From the NCBI RefSeq assembly GCF_900601905.1, contig NZ_UWFA01000170.1, forward strand, positions 62,001 through 126,000: 64,000 nucleotides of DNA, written 5' to 3'. This document shows positions 59,969 through 64,000 of the stretch, piece after piece. A program made the translations under genes and the position numbers. The notes below the pieces were generated by a model, which saw only the letters and a list, made by a program, of their open reading frames with translations, searched no databases and was not told the DNA's origin. Origin of the DNA: Pseudomonas viridiflava. GTDB lineage: Bacteria; Pseudomonadota; Gammaproteobacteria; Pseudomonadales; Pseudomonadaceae. Within the stretch, counting starts at the first letter, position 1, and the number at the start of each line of letters is the position of its first letter.

Positions 59969-60353
59969 GGCTATTTCCTTATAGCGACATGTGGGGGAAG
60001 GTTGTATCAATCCGGCAGATGATTTTGCGCTGGATCGAGGCGAATCCTAGCTCGTCCCGAGCACGGAAAAACGTCGGGGAAACACGCTGAAAAGGTGTTG
60101 GCGCGCCAGCAGATAGTGGCGCGGATGGACTTGAAGAGGGGGATGAAGCTGAAGAGACAGGGCTGTTGGCGTTGGCTCGAAGGTATTTATTTTTATTCGG
60201 GTCGGGCAGTCGTGAATCTCACTTGTTACAAATATTGACGCTGTCCCCGTAGGAGCTTTCCAGCAGCGCGAGTCAGCGATGGCGGTATATCTGGCATAGC
60301 GCTATCGCTGACTCGCGTTGCTCGTGAGCTCCTACGGGCTCTACGTTTTCGTC
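59969..60353. other. Intergenic region between the toxin-like gene and gltD
   Basis: These 385 bases include the presumptive promoter of the leftward toxin-like gene and a REPIN at 60249-60335. I see no ORF with a credible ribosome site and no immunity-like gene. Confidence 0.5.
60249..60335. repeat. REPIN, GCGAGTCAGCGAT family
   Basis: Outer arms GTAGGAGCT (60249) and AGCTCCTAC (ending 60335) enclose inner inverted copies of GCGAGTCAGCGAT. It is a distinct subfamily, located 18 bases beyond the gltD stop. Confidence 0.82.
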
Positions 60354-61784
<1,431 letters not shown>

Positions 61785-61893
61785 CTACATGACAGCTTCA
61801 GGCGACAAACCTGAAACTGCCAGAATCATATTCGCAGGCAACTCGCGCACTGCTGTTAACGTGCGGCTTGAAGCTTGCCGCTTGTGGCTGCAG

Positions 61894-64000
61894 TTATTGC
61901 GGATTCGCGCGGGTGCTGGAAAGCAACGACTTCAACGAAGCTGCCTTGGGCTTGACCATCCAGAAGCGGCGCAGGTAGTCGTCGAGGTTTTCCCAGACGT
62001 TACGGCCCCATTCGCTGTCGGTTTCCTCGACATACTCAGCCAGTACACGCTCCAGATGGCTGCGATAAGCCTCCATCGCTTCGCCGCTGATGCGCTGGAT
62101 TTCAACCAGTTCGTGGTTGACCCGGTCAACGAAGGAGTTGTCCAGGTCCAGCACGTAGGCGAAACCACCGGTCATGCCCGAGCCGAAGTTGTAGCCAGTC
62201 TTGCCCAGTACGCAGACGAAACCGCCAGTCATGTATTCGCAGCAGTGGTCGCCCGTGCCTTCCACGATGGTATGAGCACCGGAGTTACGCACCGCGAAGC
62301 GCTCGCCTGCTGTACCCGCCGCGAACAGTTTGCCGCCGGTCGCGCCGTACAGACAGGTGTTGCCGATGATGGCGCTGTCCTGGGTCTTGAACGGGCTGCC
62401 TTTGGGCGGAACGATGACCAGCTTGCCAGCCGTCATGCCTTTGCCGACATAGTCGTTGGCGTCGCCTTCCAGGTACATGTTCAGACCACCGGCGTTCCAC
62501 ACGCCGAAGCTCTGACCTGCCGTGCCTTTGAAACGGAAGGTGATCGGCGCCTTGTTCATGCCCTGGTTGCCGTGCAGCTTGGCGATTTCGCCGGAAATCC
62601 GTGCGCCGATGGAACGGTCGCAGTTGCAGATATCCAGTTCGTACTCGCCACCGCCCATGCTTTCGATGGCCGGTTTGGCCATTTCAACCATGCGCTCGGC
62701 CAGCAGGCCTTTGTCGAACGGCGGGTTGCGATCCACCAGGCTGAACTGAGGCTTGTCCGCGGGGATGTGGTCGCTGCCCAGCAGCGGCGTCAGGTCCAGG
62801 TGCTGCTGCTTGGCGGTTTCGCCCGGCAGGATGTCCAGCAGATCAGTACGGCCGATCAGCTCTTCCAGCGAACGCACGCCCAGCTTGGCCAGCCACTCGC
62901 GGGTTTCTTCGGCCACGTAGGTGAAGAAGTTGATCACCATGTCGACGGTGCCGATGTAGTGGTCTTTGCGCAGCTTGTCATTTTGGGTCGCCACGCCGGT
63001 GGCGCAATTGTTCAGGTGGCAGATGCGCAGGTATTTACAGCCCAGGGCGATCATTGGCGCGGTGCCGAAGCCAAAGCTTTCAGCACCGAGAATCGCTGCC
63101 TTGATCACGTCCAGACCGGTTTTCAGACCACCGTCGGTCTGCACCCGAACCTTGCCGCGCAGGTCGTTGCCACGCAGGGTCTGGTGGGTTTCGGCCAGGC
63201 CGAGCTCCCACGGAGCGCCCGCGTATTTGATCGACGACAGTGGCGATGCACCGGTACCGCCGTCATAGCCGGAAATGGTGATCAGGTCGGCGTAGGCCTT
63301 GGCCACACCGGCAGCAATCGTACCGACGCCCGCCTCGGCAACAAGCTTGACCGAAACCAGCGCCGCCGGGTTGACCTGCTTGAGGTCGAAAATCAGCTGC
63401 GACAAATCTTCGATGGAATAGATGTCGTGGTGCGGCGGTGGCGAAATCAGCGTCACCCCCGGCACTGCATAACGCAGCTTGGCGATCAGGCCGTTGACTT
63501 TACCGCCCGGCAGTTGCCCGCCCTCGCCCGGCTTGGCGCCTTGCGCGACCTTGATCTGCAACACATCGGCGTTGACCAGATACTCAGGGGTCACGCCAAA
63601 ACGGCCGGTGGCGATCTGTTTGATCTTGGAGCTGCGGATGGTGCCGTAGCGCGCGGGGTCTTCGCCGCCCTCACCGGAGTTGGAGCGTGCGCCCAGGCGG
63701 TTCATGGCTTCGGCCAGTGCTTCGTGAGCTTCCGGCGACAGGGCGCCCAGCGAGATACCCGCCGAGTCAAAGCGCTTGAGAATGTCGGCCAGAGGCTCGA
63801 TCTCGTCGATGGCCAGCGGCGTGTCGAGGGTCTTGACCTGGAACAGGTCGCGAATCATCGACACCGGACGCTTGTCGACCAGCGAGGTGTATTCCTTGAA
63901 CTTGGCGTAGTCGCCCTGCTGTACGGCAGCTTGCAGCATGCTGACCACGTCCGGGTTGTAGGCGTGATATTCGCCACCAAACACGAACTTGAGCAGACCG
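61894..64000 (-). CDS. gltB: Glutamate synthase large subunit, C-terminal ~700 residues (partial)
   Basis: The frame is open through the right edge of the window, so the start lies outside; the visible part is about 702 residues of a protein near 1480. It includes the FMN-binding synthase domain ([18 protein letters not shown]), the 3Fe-4S Cys cluster [18 protein letters not shown] and the C-terminal GXGXG beta-helix domain. The N-terminal glutamine amidotransferase domain is not in the window. It makes glutamate from 2-oxoglutarate and glutamine together with GltD. Confidence 0.96.
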   Translation of the reverse strand, partial: GLLKFVFGGEYHAYNPDVVSMLQAAVQQGDYAKFKEYTSLVDKRPVSMIRDLFQVKTLDTPLAIDEIEPLADILKRFDSAGISLGALSPEAHEALAEAMNRLGARSNSGEGGEDPARYGTIRSSKIKQIATGRFGVTPEYLVNADVLQIKVAQGAKPGEGGQLPGGKVNGLIAKLRYAVPGVTLISPPPHHDIYSIEDLSQLIFDLKQVNPAALVSVKLVAEAGVGTIAAGVAKAYADLITISGYDGGTGASPLSSIKYAGAPWELGLAETHQTLRGNDLRGKVRVQTDGGLKTGLDVIKAAILGAESFGFGTAPMIALGCKYLRICHLNNCATGVATQNDKLRKDHYIGTVDMVINFFTYVAEETREWLAKLGVRSLEELIGRTDLLDILPGETAKQQHLDLTPLLGSDHIPADKPQFSLVDRNPPFDKGLLAERMVEMAKPAIESMGGGEYELDICNCDRSIGARISGEIAKLHGNQGMNKAPITFRFKGTAGQSFGVWNAGGLNMYLEGDANDYVGKGMTAGKLVIVPPKGSPFKTQDSAIIGNTCLYGATGGKLFAAGTAGERFAVRNSGAHTIVEGTGDHCCEYMTGGFVCVLGKTGYNFGSGMTGGFAYVLDLDNSFVDRVNHELVEIQRISGEAMEAYRSHLERVLAEYVEETDSEWGRNVWENLDDYLRRFWMVKPKAASLKSLLSSTRANPQ

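Overview
The window is a stretch of a Pseudomonas chromosome, probably from the fluorescens or related fluorescent lineages. The evidence is high GC with strong third-position bias, many TTG/GTG starts, a trifunctional PutA with a divergent putP, the hemE-gltD-gltB block, and at least fifteen inverted-pair REP elements (REPINs) of pseudomonad type. No rRNA, tRNA, CRISPR array, insertion sequence or prophage was seen.

Layout. 1-9.3 kb holds housekeeping and transport genes: an MdtD-like drug exporter, dbpA, a HI0933/YhiN-type flavoprotein, yccS, a solute-binding protein, elaA, a small winged-helix protein and a YgjP-like metallopeptidase. 9.3-12.4 kb holds a REC-PAS-GGDEF-EAL protein and a PL7 alginate lyase. 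12.5-18.5 kb is the divergent putP/putA pair, with four GTTGCA-type PutA operator sites between the genes. 18.6-28.9 kb holds a delta-60 repeat protein, an acyl-CoA dehydrogenase, NhaP2, MscK and SelO. 28.9-30.8 kb is a small AT-richer accessory patch with an unrecognised 357-residue protein, whose tail runs antisense into selO, and a secreted-protein gene broken by one extra base in an A6 run. 30.8-32.7 kb holds trxC, an orphan PAAR protein and an orphan ParA.

32.99-52.19 kb is the centrepiece: about twenty co-directional, mostly overlapping genes forming an aryl polyene (APE)-type biosynthesis and export operon. An ammonia-lyase can make an aryl acid, and an AMP-ligase (fused to a FabZ-like dehydratase) can load it on one of two ACPs. 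Two ketosynthases, a chain-length factor, a ketoreductase and a second hotdog dehydratase can extend it as a conjugated polyene. A methyltransferase and a flavoprotein may tailor the product. A GT2 enzyme and two acyltransferases may attach it to a lipid anchor. A LolA-like carrier, an MMPL exporter, membrane proteins and two lipoproteins may move it to the outer membrane. Two REPINs lie inside this operon.

52.3-64 kb holds a secreted trypsin-like protease, a divergent LysR/MFS pair, hemE, a 943-residue toxin-like protein, and gltD-gltB (gltB runs off the window edge). The most unusual items are the composition of the APE operon, the toxin-like protein, and the damaged 29-30.5 kb patch.
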